Shown here: piece after piece, positions 1-6,536 of the stretch | Layout: each line of letters begins with the position of its first letter | How positions within the stretch are numbered: position 1 is the first letter of the stretch | DNA from: Archangium sp. | GTDB taxonomy: Bacteria > Myxococcota > Myxococcia > Myxococcales > Myxococcaceae | Direction of reading: 5' to 3' | Length of the DNA: 15,734 nt | Assembly (NCBI GenBank): GCA_016793585.1 | Contig: JAEUJR010000045.1 | Coordinates: 1 to 15,734 of the forward strand | Program-made: the position numbers and the translations under genes | Notes under the pieces: generated by a model | Seen by the model: the letters and a program-made list of their open reading frames with translations, nothing else | What the model was told of the DNA's origin: nothing | The model's database searches: none

Positions 1-86
1 CCGCGACGGCGGTTCTCTTTCAGCGAGATGAGCTTGACCCCGGATGATCCGATGTCGAGCCCCAGTGCCAGCTTCCCTTTGGCCAT
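1..86 (-). CDS. pilM: PilM N-terminus (partial, type IV pilus assembly, actin-like)
   Basis: Only the first 28 codons are inside the window; the gene continues past the left edge. The visible residues contain LGLDIGSSGVKLISLK, the phosphate-1 type nucleotide-binding strand and turn that opens PilM proteins of the FtsA/actin-like fold. In the family, PilM is a cytoplasmic ATP-binding protein that recruits the PilN/PilO inner-membrane complex and links it to the PilB/PilT motors. The ATG start at 86 is preceded by AAGGAG about ten bases upstream. It lies downstream of the small XRE gene with a 78-bp gap. In M. xanthus pilM follows pilR2 and leads pilMNOPQ, so the position supports the call. Assignment rests on a short N-terminus plus synteny. 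Confidence 0.85.
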   Translation of the reverse strand, partial: MAKGKLALGLDIGSSGVKLISLKENRRR

Positions 87-129
87 CGCGTCGTGGCTCC
101 TTCGCCGTACTGCGTGCTGCGAGAGACTA

Positions 130-146
130 GGGCCGGAATGCGGCCC
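130..146 (-). repeat. Stem-loop in the xre-pilM gap
   Basis: GGGCCG and CGGCCC form a perfect 6-bp stem around a 5-base loop. On the minus (transcribed) strand a TTTTTT run lies before, not after, the stem, so it is not a standard intrinsic terminator in that direction. On the plus strand an A-run follows it, which also does not fit. It could be a processing or stability element in the pilM leader; its function is unknown. Confidence 0.3.
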
Positions 147-164
147 CTCCAAAAAACCCGCTGA

Positions 165-389
165 TCAGTCTTCGAACACCTGATCCTTGTCGGTGACCTT
201 CAGGCCCAGCGCGAGAATGATCTTCCGCTTCGTGTCGAGCCGGCACGAGGCGCCGCGCTCGACGCGATCGATGGTGAGCACCGAAACGCCAGCACGGCGC
301 GCCAGCTCGGCCTTCGAGAGCAGCCGCTCCTCGCGCAGGTGCTGAACGTTGTTCTTGCGAGCGTTCTCTTCGTCCTCGTTCGAGCTCAT
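165..389 (-). CDS. Small XRE/Cro-C1-type helix-turn-helix regulator
   Basis: This encodes a 74-residue protein if started at the ATG at 389; an in-frame GTG at 431 would add 14 residues. Almost the whole protein is one XRE-type HTH domain (about residues 15-62). The core SKAELARRAGVSVLTIDRVERG at 25-46 shows the typical helix2-turn-helix3 pattern. An acidic N-terminal stretch (SNEDEEN) precedes it, and no other domain is present. I prefer the ATG because the GTG lies at the probable transcription start and overlaps a TTTGAC-type half-site, but neither start has a strong ribosome site. The gene sits between pilR2 and pilM, where I know of no counterpart in M. xanthus. The role is inferred: a DNA-binding regulator that may control itself and the downstream pilM genes. 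Confidence 0.75.
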   Translation of the reverse strand: MSSNEDEENARKNNVQHLREERLLSKAELARRAGVSVLTIDRVERGASCRLDTKRKIILALGLKVTDKDQVFED

Positions 390-422
390 CGGATCAGAAG
401 TCTGACGGCCGCAACTGCCCTT

Positions 423-469
423 GTCAAACACACTGATCTTTCTTTGACCCCATAATTATATGTCAAAGA
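423..469. promoter_or_regulatory. Operator-like half-site array before the XRE gene
   Basis: Three half-sites are visible: GTCAAA at 423-428, TTTGAC at 443-448 and GTCAAA at 462-467, with centres 20 and 19 bp apart. The last two extend to a perfect 8-bp inverted repeat TCTTTGAC/GTCAAAGA (441-448 and 462-469) around a 13-bp AT-rich spacer. The array surrounds the candidate -10 element. XRE-family regulators commonly bind such dyads to autoregulate. That this regulator binds here is inference. Confidence 0.5.
455..466 (-). promoter_or_regulatory. Candidate sigma70-type promoter for the XRE gene (and pilM?)
   Basis: Read on the minus strand, an exact TATAAT (460 to 455) lies in a patch that is strikingly AT-rich for this window. 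No good -35 hexamer is found 16-18 bp upstream of it. An alternative reading uses the adjacent TTGACA (466 to 461) as -35, with a poor -10 (AGAAAG, 443 to 438) 17 bp away. A promoter in this patch is likely; its exact elements are not settled. Confidence 0.45.
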
Positions 470-508
470 TATGAACCCATACCTCGAACAGTGTGTGGTC
501 GTGGGCGC

Positions 509-526
509 ACCCCAAGCCCTTGGGGT
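509..526. terminator. Stem-loop downstream of pilR2, terminator-like without a U-tract
   Basis: ACCCCAAG and CTTGGGGT form a perfect 8-bp inverted repeat around two bases (seven pairs around a tetraloop in RNA). It starts 26 bp after the pilR2 stop on the minus strand. No T-run follows, so it does not meet the classic rho-independent pattern. It may be a weak terminator, an RNA 3'-end stabiliser, or a protein-binding palindrome. Confidence 0.35.
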
Positions 527-552
527 CGTCGGCGATCAGCGATGGGGTGACG

Positions 553-1971
553 TCAGGGCTCGAGCGCGCCTTCGGCGTCGGGGTCGATGCCGTAGTCTTT
601 GATCTTGTAGAGCAGCGCGCGGTGGCTGATCTCGAGCAGATCGGCGGCGCGCGTGCGGTTGCCCTTCGTCTTGCGGAGCGCCGCGCGAATGAAGCGCTCC
701 TCGAGCTGCAGCATGGCGCGCTTGAGCGAGTACTCCGTCTCGTGTGGCGTGGGCACGGCCACCACCGACGCGCTCGAGACGTGCGCGCGCCTCGCGGTGA
801 CCCGCTCGGGCAGCGAATCGAACTCGACGCTGGTGCCGTCGGTGAGCAGCACCGCGCGCTCCATGGCGTTCTCGAGCTCGCGCACGTTGCCCGGCCACTC
901 GTACGCGAGCAGCGCCGCCTGCGCCTCGGGCGAGAGGCCGGTCACGGGCTCGTCCCGATTGAAGGCGCGGTTGAAGCGGCTCATGAACGCGGTCACGAGG
1001 GGAAGAATGTCGTCACGTCGCTCGCGGAGTGGCGGCACGCGCAGCTGCACCACGTTGAGGCGGAAGTAGAGGTCTTCGCGAAACTCGCCGCGCTCGACGA
1101 GCTTCGTCAGATCGCGCAGCGTCGCGGCGATCACCCGCACGTCGACCTTCTCGACGCGGTTCTCGCCCACGGGCCGAACCTCACCCTCCTGCAGCACGCG
1201 CAAGAGCTTCACCTGCGCCGCCGCGGGCAGCTCGGCGACCTCATCGAGCAGAATGGTGCCCTTGTGCGCGTCTGAGAACAGGCCCCGCTTGGCCGTGCGC
1301 GCATCGGTGAAGGCGCCACGCGCGTGCCCGAACAGCTCGGACTCGATGAGGCCCGCCGGAATCGCGCCGCAGTTCACCGTGACGAAGGCCTCGTTCGCGC
1401 GCGGTGACAGCTCGTGCAGCGTACGCGCGACGAGCTCCTTGCCCGTGCCCGACTCTCCCGTGATCAGCACGGTGCTGTTCACGGGGCCCACGCGCTGCAT
1501 CTGCTTCTTCAGCGCCTTCATGGGCTCGCTGGCCCCGAGCATCAGCTCGAGCGTCGCGCTGCCGGCCGGCGCCCGCAGCCGCCGGTTCTCGCGCAATAGC
1601 CGCGCGCGCTCGTCGACCTTGCGCAGCGTGAAGACGATCTCTTCGGGCTTGAACGGCTTCTGCACGAAGTCGTACGCGCCCTGCGAGACCGCCTCGAGCG
1701 CCTGATCCTTCGAGCCGTAGGCGCTCATCACCAGCACGGTGAGCTCGGGCTGCAGCACGAGGGCCTGCTTGAGCAGCGCCATGCCGTCGAGCTTCGGCAT
1801 TCGAACGTCGGAGATCATCACGTCGTACGGGCGCGCCTGCAGCTCCTTGAGGGCCTCTTCGCCGTCGGCGACCGCGCGCACCTCGTAGCCGTGCTCACTG
1901 AGGACGAGCGTGAGGACGTGGCGAATCGAGGCCTCGTCGTCGACCACCAGAATGGAGCGCAGCAAGCCCAT
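553..1971 (-). CDS. pilR2: PilR2-like sigma54-dependent response regulator
   Basis: The protein has 472 residues in the NtrC-type order. A receiver domain (about 1-120) carries acidic DDE at 11-13, phospho-acceptor D55 and K105. A sigma54-interaction AAA+ domain (about 143-375) has Walker A GESGTGKE at 172-179 and Walker B ILLDEVAEL near 240-248. A Fis-type HTH occupies about 430-460. It should be phosphorylated by the neighbouring kinase and activate sigma54 promoters. Two key motifs are altered: the GAFTGA loop reads GAFTDA (219-224), and the sensor I sequence reads AATLRDL instead of the usual AATNRDL (L285). The gene follows pilS2 by 51 bp. In M. xanthus PilS2R2 is reported to co-regulate pilus-dependent motility by a route separate from PilSR. 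The ATG start fits the receiver onset, but no strong ribosome site is visible. Confidence 0.88.
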   Translation of the reverse strand: MGLLRSILVVDDEASIRHVLTLVLSEHGYEVRAVADGEEALKELQARPYDVMISDVRMPKLDGMALLKQALVLQPELTVLVMSAYGSKDQALEAVSQGAYDFVQKPFKPEEIVFTLRKVDERARLLRENRRLRAPAGSATLELMLGASEPMKALKKQMQRVGPVNSTVLITGESGTGKELVARTLHELSPRANEAFVTVNCGAIPAGLIESELFGHARGAFTDARTAKRGLFSDAHKGTILLDEVAELPAAAQVKLLRVLQEGEVRPVGENRVEKVDVRVIAATLRDLTKLVERGEFREDLYFRLNVVQLRVPPLRERRDDILPLVTAFMSRFNRAFNRDEPVTGLSPEAQAALLAYEWPGNVRELENAMERAVLLTDGTSVEFDSLPERVTARRAHVSSASVVAVPTPHETEYSLKRAMLQLEERFIRAALRKTKGNRTRAADLLEISHRALLYKIKDYGIDPDAEGALEP

Positions 1972-2022
1972 GCTGGTGACATACGCAATTGCGCCCGCGC
2001 TTTCACTCGCCGCTGCGTGCCG

Positions 2023-3129
2023 TCACAGCGAGGGCAACGAGATGGTGAAGCGCGCTCCGCCCTTTTCTCGATTGCCGGCGGTCAGCTTGCCGTCGAACTG
2101 GCCCAGCAGGTGCCGTGACACCGCCAGCCCCAGACCCGTGCCCTGCCCCGGGGCCTTGGTGGTGAAGAACGGCGTGAAGAGCCGTGGCAGCACGTCGGCG
2201 GGACTGCCCGGGCCATCATCGTCGACGAAGAGGCGGCTCTCGCCCTTCTCGAGCGCGAGCGAGATGCGCACGCTGCCCTGCCCTGCCTGCGACTGGCAGG
2301 CGTTGAGCAACAGGTTCACCAGCACCTGGGCCAGCGGGCCCGCCTCGGCGCGCACCCACGCGGTCTCGGGGCAGTCGACGTCGATGCGCACCTGCGCGTT
2401 CTCTTTCATCGACGACACCATCTTCACGCAGCCGTCGATGATGGGGCGCAGATCGATCGGCTGGGCCTTGCCACGCGACGGCCTGCCCATCTCGAGCAGC
2501 CCGCGCACGATGGAGTCGATGCGCTTCACCTCGGCCTCGATGCGGTCGACCACCTCGAGCGACGGGTCGTTCTGCGGCGCGCGCAGGCGCAACACCGAGA
2601 GGTACCCGAGAATGCCCGAGAGCGGGTTGCCCACCTCGTGCGCGACGCCGGCCGCCAGCTTGCCGACGGTCGCGAGCCGATCGGCCGCTACGAGCTCTGA
2701 TTGGAGCCTCGCCTTCTGCTCGGCGTTGAGGGTCAGCTCGTTGAGCCGTCTTCGACTCGTGGCCCGCTCGAGCTCGAGCGCGTCGTGCAGCTCGGAGACA
2801 GCCTGTGCGAGCGCAGTGCCGGGCGGCCCACCCAGCGGCAGTCTGCGGCCCTCCCGTTCGAGCACGGCGGCAGCACGCCGTTCGGCGGTCTGGAGCGGCT
2901 GCGCCACCGTCAACGTCAGCACCACGTACCCGACGACCACCGCCGCCAGCACGTCGAGCAGCCCCAGCAGCGCCACGACCACCTCGAGGCGCGTCGCGCG
3001 CTGAGCGTCACCGGTGAGGGCCTGGTGGGCTTCGACGCGAGAGCTGACGATCGGCTGAAGGCTCAGCCAGGTGCCCCCCGCGCCGAGCGTGGCCAGAATC
3101 AGCGCAATCGCAATGAGGCGCGCCCGCAT
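2023..3129 (-). CDS. pilS2: PilS2-like membrane histidine kinase
   Basis: The protein has 368 residues. Two membrane segments (about 4-24 and 49-75) enclose a short, roughly 25-residue outer loop, followed by a HAMP-like linker and a coiled coil (about 105-150). The HisKA domain has its phospho-accepting H164 in AHEVGNPL. The HATPase domain has the N-box (VLVNLLLNACQS), DDDGPG and GQGTGLGLA. All catalytic motifs look intact. No PAS domain is seen, unlike many kinases of this type, and the small outer loop argues for sensing within or near the membrane. It lies 33 bp after pilI and 51 bp before pilR2, its presumed partner. The name rests on synteny with the M. xanthus pilS2-pilR2 pair. Confidence 0.87.
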   Translation of the reverse strand: MRARLIAIALILATLGAGGTWLSLQPIVSSRVEAHQALTGDAQRATRLEVVVALLGLLDVLAAVVVGYVVLTLTVAQPLQTAERRAAAVLEREGRRLPLGGPPGTALAQAVSELHDALELERATSRRRLNELTLNAEQKARLQSELVAADRLATVGKLAAGVAHEVGNPLSGILGYLSVLRLRAPQNDPSLEVVDRIEAEVKRIDSIVRGLLEMGRPSRGKAQPIDLRPIIDGCVKMVSSMKENAQVRIDVDCPETAWVRAEAGPLAQVLVNLLLNACQSQAGQGSVRISLALEKGESRLFVDDDGPGSPADVLPRLFTPFFTTKAPGQGTGLGLAVSRHLLGQFDGKLTAGNREKGGARFTISLPSL

Positions 3130-3131
3130 GC

Positions 3132-3154
3132 GCCCGATTCTCGCCGCATCGGGC
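3132..3154 (-). repeat. Hairpin covering the pilS2 ribosome-binding region
   Basis: GCCCGAT and ATCGGGC form a perfect 7-bp stem with a 9-base loop in the 33-bp gap between pilI and pilS2. On the transcript the 3' arm ends two bases before the pilS2 ATG. The place where a ribosome site should lie is therefore inside the stem. No U-tract follows. The structure is seen; control of pilS2 translation or of readthrough is inference. Confidence 0.4.
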
Positions 3155-3162
3155 CCCGGGCA

Positions 3163-3948
3163 CTACTTGAAGTCGCGTCGCTCGAAGATGCGGGTCGCGA
3201 GCAGCAGCAGCAGCGCCGAGTACGCCACCGCGTAGACCGTCGCCGAGAGCAGCTCTGCGCCCGTCGTGGGGTCGAAGTAGGTCGCACGCGGCCGGTAGTC
3301 GAGCCGGTCGAAGTTCGGCAGCACGTAGTACAGCGCGTGGCCGAGGTGCTTGAACAGCTCGATCTTCGAGCGGCTCGAGAAGTTGTACAGGTCTTCAGCC
3401 ATGTGCCCGATGAAGTAGAGGCACGTCACCGACAGGCTCGACACGAACTGCGACGACGCCGACGCGAACGCGAAACAGAGCGCCGTCAGCAGCAGCACTT
3501 CGAGCAACATGCCGTAGATGGCGACCAGGTGTTCGACGTGAATGCCCGTGCTGAAGGGCGTGGTGGCGCCGGCGATCTGCAGCTGCACGAGGAACAACGC
3601 GCTCATCATCAGCAGCAGGAAGAAGACCGTCAGCAGGTTGCCCAGCATGCGGCCCAGAATGAAGGTGCTGCGGCTGACGGGCTTGGCGACGACCATGAAG
3701 ATCGTACGCCGCTCGATCTCGCGGGGGATGAGGCCGGTGCCGAGGAAGATCGTCAGCACCGGAATGATGAGGCCGATCATGCCCAGGCCGAAGTCGGTCA
3801 TCACCCGGTCGAAGGTGGCGACGGTGAACTCGATCGACACGGTCGTCGAGAAGACCATCACGAAGGCGAAGACGAAGAGCACCGAGGTGACGCGGTTTCT
3901 CCGCGCCTCTCGGAACCCGTTGAGCGCGATCGCAAAGAGCCCTTTCAC
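3163..3948 (-). CDS. pilI: PilI-like ABC-2 type permease
   Basis: This 261-residue integral membrane protein has about six hydrophobic segments (roughly 20-39, 54-73, 103-124, 142-162, 166-182 and 234-252) and a short cytoplasmic N-terminus. The stretch IPREIERRTIFMVVAKPVSRSTFILGR (near 74-100) is the cytoplasmic coupling region typical of ABC-2 permeases, where the E-x-E-R-R-T and K-P-x-S-R residues are characteristic. It should form the membrane half of a transporter with the upstream ATPase. The GTG start at 3948 overlaps the pilH stop as GTGA, implying coupled translation. In M. xanthus the ABC ATPase PilH is required for pilus formation, and pilG and pilI belong to the same group; the substrate is unknown. 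The name depends on synteny. Confidence 0.83.
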   Translation of the reverse strand: MKGLFAIALNGFREARRNRVTSVLFVFAFVMVFSTTVSIEFTVATFDRVMTDFGLGMIGLIIPVLTIFLGTGLIPREIERRTIFMVVAKPVSRSTFILGRMLGNLLTVFFLLLMMSALFLVQLQIAGATTPFSTGIHVEHLVAIYGMLLEVLLLTALCFAFASASSQFVSSLSVTCLYFIGHMAEDLYNFSSRSKIELFKHLGHALYYVLPNFDRLDYRPRATYFDPTTGAELLSATVYAVAYSALLLLLATRIFERRDFK

Positions 3949-4889
3949 TCGATCATGCTCCCGACCTGGGTGTTCGAATTCCGGAGCGCCTCGAGGAACG
4001 TGTCCTCGAGCGAGTGCCGAATGGGCACCATCGACACGAGCGTCGCGTTCGCCTGATGGGCGGCGTCGAGCAGGGCGCGGGCGTCGGCGTTGCGGGTGCG
4101 CAGCACGGTTCGCCGGCCCGTCTGCACCACCTCGGGCTTGAGCGCCGCGAGGCGCTCGACCTCGAGCCCTTCGAAGACCAGCTCGACCCTCGAGTCACCG
4201 CTCGTCAGCATCTCGCTCACCGGGCCCGAACGAACCAGTCGGCCACCGACGAGAATCGCCACCTCTTCGGCCAGCGCCTCGACATCGGGAATGATGTGGC
4301 TGCACAACAACACGCTGGTGCCACGCTTCTTCTCCGAGACGATGATGTCGCGAATGAGCTGGCGGCCCAGCACGTCGAGGCCCGAGGTGGGCTCGTCGAG
4401 AATCAGCAGGCGCGGCGCGCTCACCAGCGCCTGGGCCAGCGCCACACGTTGGGTCATGCCCTTCGAGTACCGGCGAATCTGCACCGACGCGAAGCGCTCC
4501 ATCTGCACCTGCTCGAGCACCAGGTTCACGCGCTGGGTGAGCTCGGCGCCCTTGAGCCCCGCGAGCTGACCCGCGAAGCGCACGAACTCCTCGCCCGTCA
4601 GGTACTCGTAGGGCGCCGGGTTCTCGGGCAGGTAGCCCACGTCTCTGCGCGCGGCAGCGTTCGAGGGGTCGAGGCCGAAGAGCGACGCCGACCCGCTCGT
4701 GGGCCGAATGAGGTTCAGCAGCAGCTTGATGGTGGTCGACTTGCCGGCGCCGTTCGGGCCCAGCACGCCCACCACCTGGCCAGCGCCGATGGAAAGGGTC
4801 AGCCCCTGCAGCGCCACCACCCGCTTGCGGCCCTTGAGCACGTCGAGCGTGTAGATCTTCGTGAGGTCCTTCGTCTCGACGGCGTTCAC
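3945..4889 (-). CDS. pilH: PilH-like ABC transporter ATPase
   Basis: A 314-residue cytoplasmic nucleotide-binding subunit. Walker A is GPNGAGKST (44-52), a Q-loop-like region is GYLPENPAPYEYLTG, the signature is YSKGM (about 141-145, the variant usual in ABC-2 exporters), Walker B is LLILDEPTSGLD (D165, E166) and the switch histidine is near 198 (LCSHI). A roughly 90-residue C-terminal domain follows, as in other exporters of the CcmA/NatA kind. I chose the GTG at 4889 because it overlaps the pilG stop as GTGA, the same coupling as pilH/pilI, and a GGAGGGGA stretch lies just upstream. A GTG at 4892, or one at 4925 adding 12 residues, is possible. In M. xanthus pilH is required for pilus biogenesis and social gliding. 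Confidence 0.87.
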   Translation of the reverse strand: MNAVETKDLTKIYTLDVLKGRKRVVALQGLTLSIGAGQVVGVLGPNGAGKSTTIKLLLNLIRPTSGSASLFGLDPSNAAARRDVGYLPENPAPYEYLTGEEFVRFAGQLAGLKGAELTQRVNLVLEQVQMERFASVQIRRYSKGMTQRVALAQALVSAPRLLILDEPTSGLDVLGRQLIRDIIVSEKKRGTSVLLCSHIIPDVEALAEEVAILVGGRLVRSGPVSEMLTSGDSRVELVFEGLEVERLAALKPEVVQTGRRTVLRTRNADARALLDAAHQANATLVSMVPIRHSLEDTFLEALRNSNTQVGSMIE

Positions 4890-5737
4890 CACTTCGGAAT
4901 CCCCTCCAGTCTTCCCACCAGCCACGAGGAGCGCCCTCGCCCCGCTTCGACGGTGAGCTCACCGCCGTGGGGGTCGTGGGTCTGATCGGCTGGCCACTCG
5001 CCTGCGGCGATCACCTCTTCGAGGCTCTCTGGCGTTCGCCCCGACCTGGCCGCGACCCGTGCGATCGCCGCGTCGAGCTCGCGCAGCACGCGCTCGATCT
5101 CGAGCTGCTTCTTGCGATCGGACAGCAGGGTGAGGCTGCCGTGGCCACCTTCGTCCATCGCTTCGGAGATCATCGCGATCGCGTCGTCGAAGCGGCCTTC
5201 TTCCACGAACATGGCGGTCGCCGACGAGATGGCTGCGGCGGGCGCGTTGGGCAGCTTCGAGATCTCGACGAACTCCTGAACCGCTGCCCGGGAGTCGTGC
5301 GCGACGTAGGTGAGCAGAAAGGCGTGCAGCGTTCGAAGGCGAAAGTCCTTCGGGAACTGGGCGATGCCCTTTCGCACGAGCTTCAACGCCAGATCGCCGT
5401 TGAGGTACCGATCACGCCCCAGCGAGTACGGGGTCGAGAGCGCGAGAAAGTAGTACGCGTGAAAGAACCGCGGGTCGAGGTCGGTCAGGAACTCGCCGTA
5501 CGCCGCGAGGTTCTTGTTCCGTTGCTCTGACTCGGGCTCCGAGATGCCGATGAGCGTTCTCAGCCAATAGAGGTCGATCAACAGCGGCAGGTGCGCCTTC
5601 GAGATCGTCGACGCGATCGACCCACGCAACAACAGCGGCCTCAGTTCGCCCTCGTGTCGAAGCTCGAGCGGGTAAGGCTCCGCACGGGTCAACACGAGAA
5701 GGACGACCGAGGCCGCTGCGATACCGATTCGAATCAA
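4886..5737 (-). CDS. pilG: PilG-like membrane-anchored TPR-like protein
   Basis: A 283-residue protein with an N-terminal hydrophobic segment after a single Arg (about 4-17: IGIAAASVVLLVLT). This makes it a likely signal anchor or signal peptide with the rest outside the cytoplasm. Residues about 75-200 are helical with TPR-like spacing (for example FFHAYYFLALSTPYSLGRD, AVQEFVEISKLP and GRFDDAIAMISEAM). The C-terminus contains DPHGGELTVE, a short motif of the DPxGGxYxI kind found in several pilus-associated proteins. The start is TTG at 5737. No ATG or GTG lies in frame between the pilA stop and this codon, and the hydrophobic segment begins directly after it. It follows pilA by 33 bp and overlaps pilH by 4 bp. 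The symbol is given from position: M. xanthus pilG sits between pilA and pilH. The function is poorly defined. Confidence 0.75.
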   Translation of the reverse strand: MIRIGIAAASVVLLVLTRAEPYPLELRHEGELRPLLLRGSIASTISKAHLPLLIDLYWLRTLIGISEPESEQRNKNLAAYGEFLTDLDPRFFHAYYFLALSTPYSLGRDRYLNGDLALKLVRKGIAQFPKDFRLRTLHAFLLTYVAHDSRAAVQEFVEISKLPNAPAAAISSATAMFVEEGRFDDAIAMISEAMDEGGHGSLTLLSDRKKQLEIERVLRELDAAIARVAARSGRTPESLEEVIAAGEWPADQTHDPHGGELTVEAGRGRSSWLVGRLEGIPKW

Positions 5738-5770
5738 AGAGTCACCGCGAGGCGGCGGAACTTGATCGAT

Positions 5771-6472
5771 TTACTCTTCGTTGCAGACGTCGTCGTTGAT
5801 CGGGGCAGGCGTACCGGAGGTGTACGCGTTGCCGAGGGCGACGGTCATCGCGGGCGGGCAGCCGGCGACAGCGTCGGTCTCGAGGGTCTGCGACGAGATC
5901 CACCACACGTCGGCCGACATGTCGTTGTCGACGTTCGACTGCGCGAGGGCGGCGAAGTCACAGTTCGGGCAGGCAGCGCCGTTGACGCCGGCCATCGTGA
6001 GCATCGCGTTGGTGCTCTCCGTCACGAACGTCATCGGCAGGCGGAGCGCGTTGGTCAGAGCGTCGAGCATGGCGTTGTTGAACTGCACGCCGTGACGGGC
6101 CACGTCAGCCGAGACGCCGCAGTCGCCGGCGGTCTGGGTGATGAGGGCGGCCGCGCGGTCCTGGAACTGGCCACAGTTACCCTGCGTGCCCATGTCGACC
6201 GACGCCGCGGCGGGGCCGAGGTCGTAGTAGTAGCGGTTGCCGCGCTCAGGGGCGAAGCCGATCGCGCCGATGTCGCTCCAGTACCCCTGGTTGGTGGGGA
6301 AGTTGGCCTTCTGCGCCGAGAAAATGGCCTTGAGGTTCGAGTTCGCCTCAGCCTGCTTCCCCTTCGCCTGGAACTTGACGAAGTTCGGAATGGCGATGGC
6401 GGCGAGAATGCCGATGATCGCGACGACGATCATCAGCTCGATGAGGGTAAAGCCCTTCTTCTTCGTGGTCAT
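5771..6472 (-). CDS. pilA: Type IVa major pilin prepilin PilA
   Basis: A 233-residue prepilin, the subunit of the pilus fibre. The class III signal peptide is MTTKKKG, cut after G7 by prepilin peptidase; the mature chain starts F-T-L-I-E with the conserved Glu5. The N-terminal helix (GFTLIELMIVVAIIGILAAIA) is standard, followed by IPNFVKFQAKGKQAEANSNLKAI. The pattern GFAPERGNRYYYDLG and the CPNC motif resemble the M. xanthus pilin. Six cysteines lie in the mature globular domain, allowing up to three disulfides. The ATG at 6472 has GGGAG five bases upstream (6478-6482). Reading frame continues open upstream, but the leader sequence and ribosome site decide this start. A sigma54 promoter with paired dyads lies upstream. 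Confidence 0.97.
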   Translation of the reverse strand: MTTKKKGFTLIELMIVVAIIGILAAIAIPNFVKFQAKGKQAEANSNLKAIFSAQKANFPTNQGYWSDIGAIGFAPERGNRYYYDLGPAAASVDMGTQGNCGQFQDRAAALITQTAGDCGVSADVARHGVQFNNAMLDALTNALRLPMTFVTESTNAMLTMAGVNGAACPNCDFAALAQSNVDNDMSADVWWISSQTLETDAVAGCPPAMTVALGNAYTSGTPAPINDDVCNEE

Positions 6473-6477
6473 GCTGT

Positions 6478-6482
6478 CTCCC
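6478..6482 (-). promoter_or_regulatory. pilA ribosome-binding site
   Basis: GGGAG on the minus strand sits five bases before the ATG at 6472. It fixes the short class III leader as the real start within a longer open frame. Confidence 0.8.
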
Positions 6483-6519
6483 GAGAGAGTGGACGATTGA
6501 GTTCGCCGGGCGGGCTCTG

Positions 6520-6536
6520 TGCACGATCGGCGCCAA
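6520..6536 (-). promoter_or_regulatory. Sigma54 (-24/-12) promoter of pilA
   Basis: Read on the minus strand, TTGGCGCCGATCGTGCA has the invariant GG (-24) and GC (-12) separated by exactly 10 bp, within a TTGGC-N8-TGCA frame close to the sigma54 consensus. Transcription would start near 6509-6510, giving a leader of about 38 bases that includes the GGGAG ribosome site. In M. xanthus pilA is transcribed by sigma54 and needs PilR, which matches the intact sigma54 activator PilR here. The start site itself is inferred. Confidence 0.82.

Noticed and set aside
493..1275. Long open frame of 260 codons on the plus strand
   Set aside because: It lies opposite pilR2, which has clear domain motifs. 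The frame is open because of high GC codon bias, and its Arg/His/Ala-rich product matches no family.
2282..2298. CTGCC-N7-GGCAG inside pilS2, resembling the enhancer dyads
   Set aside because: It lacks the symmetric AA-N-TT core, is within coding sequence and is not near a sigma54 promoter; likely chance.
3199..3213. Short CAG-type triplet run
   Set aside because: It only encodes a run of leucines in a PilI membrane helix; it is too short to be a meaningful repeat.
2701..4056. Open frame of 451 codons on the plus strand
   Set aside because: It runs antisense across pilS2 and pilI with a low-complexity His/Arg/Glu/Gln product, a typical shadow of high-GC coding DNA.
5746..5759. Small stem CCGC-N3-GCGG between pilA and pilG as a terminator
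   Set aside because: Only four pairs and no T-run. It is too weak to call, although some control of readthrough from pilA to pilG would be expected.
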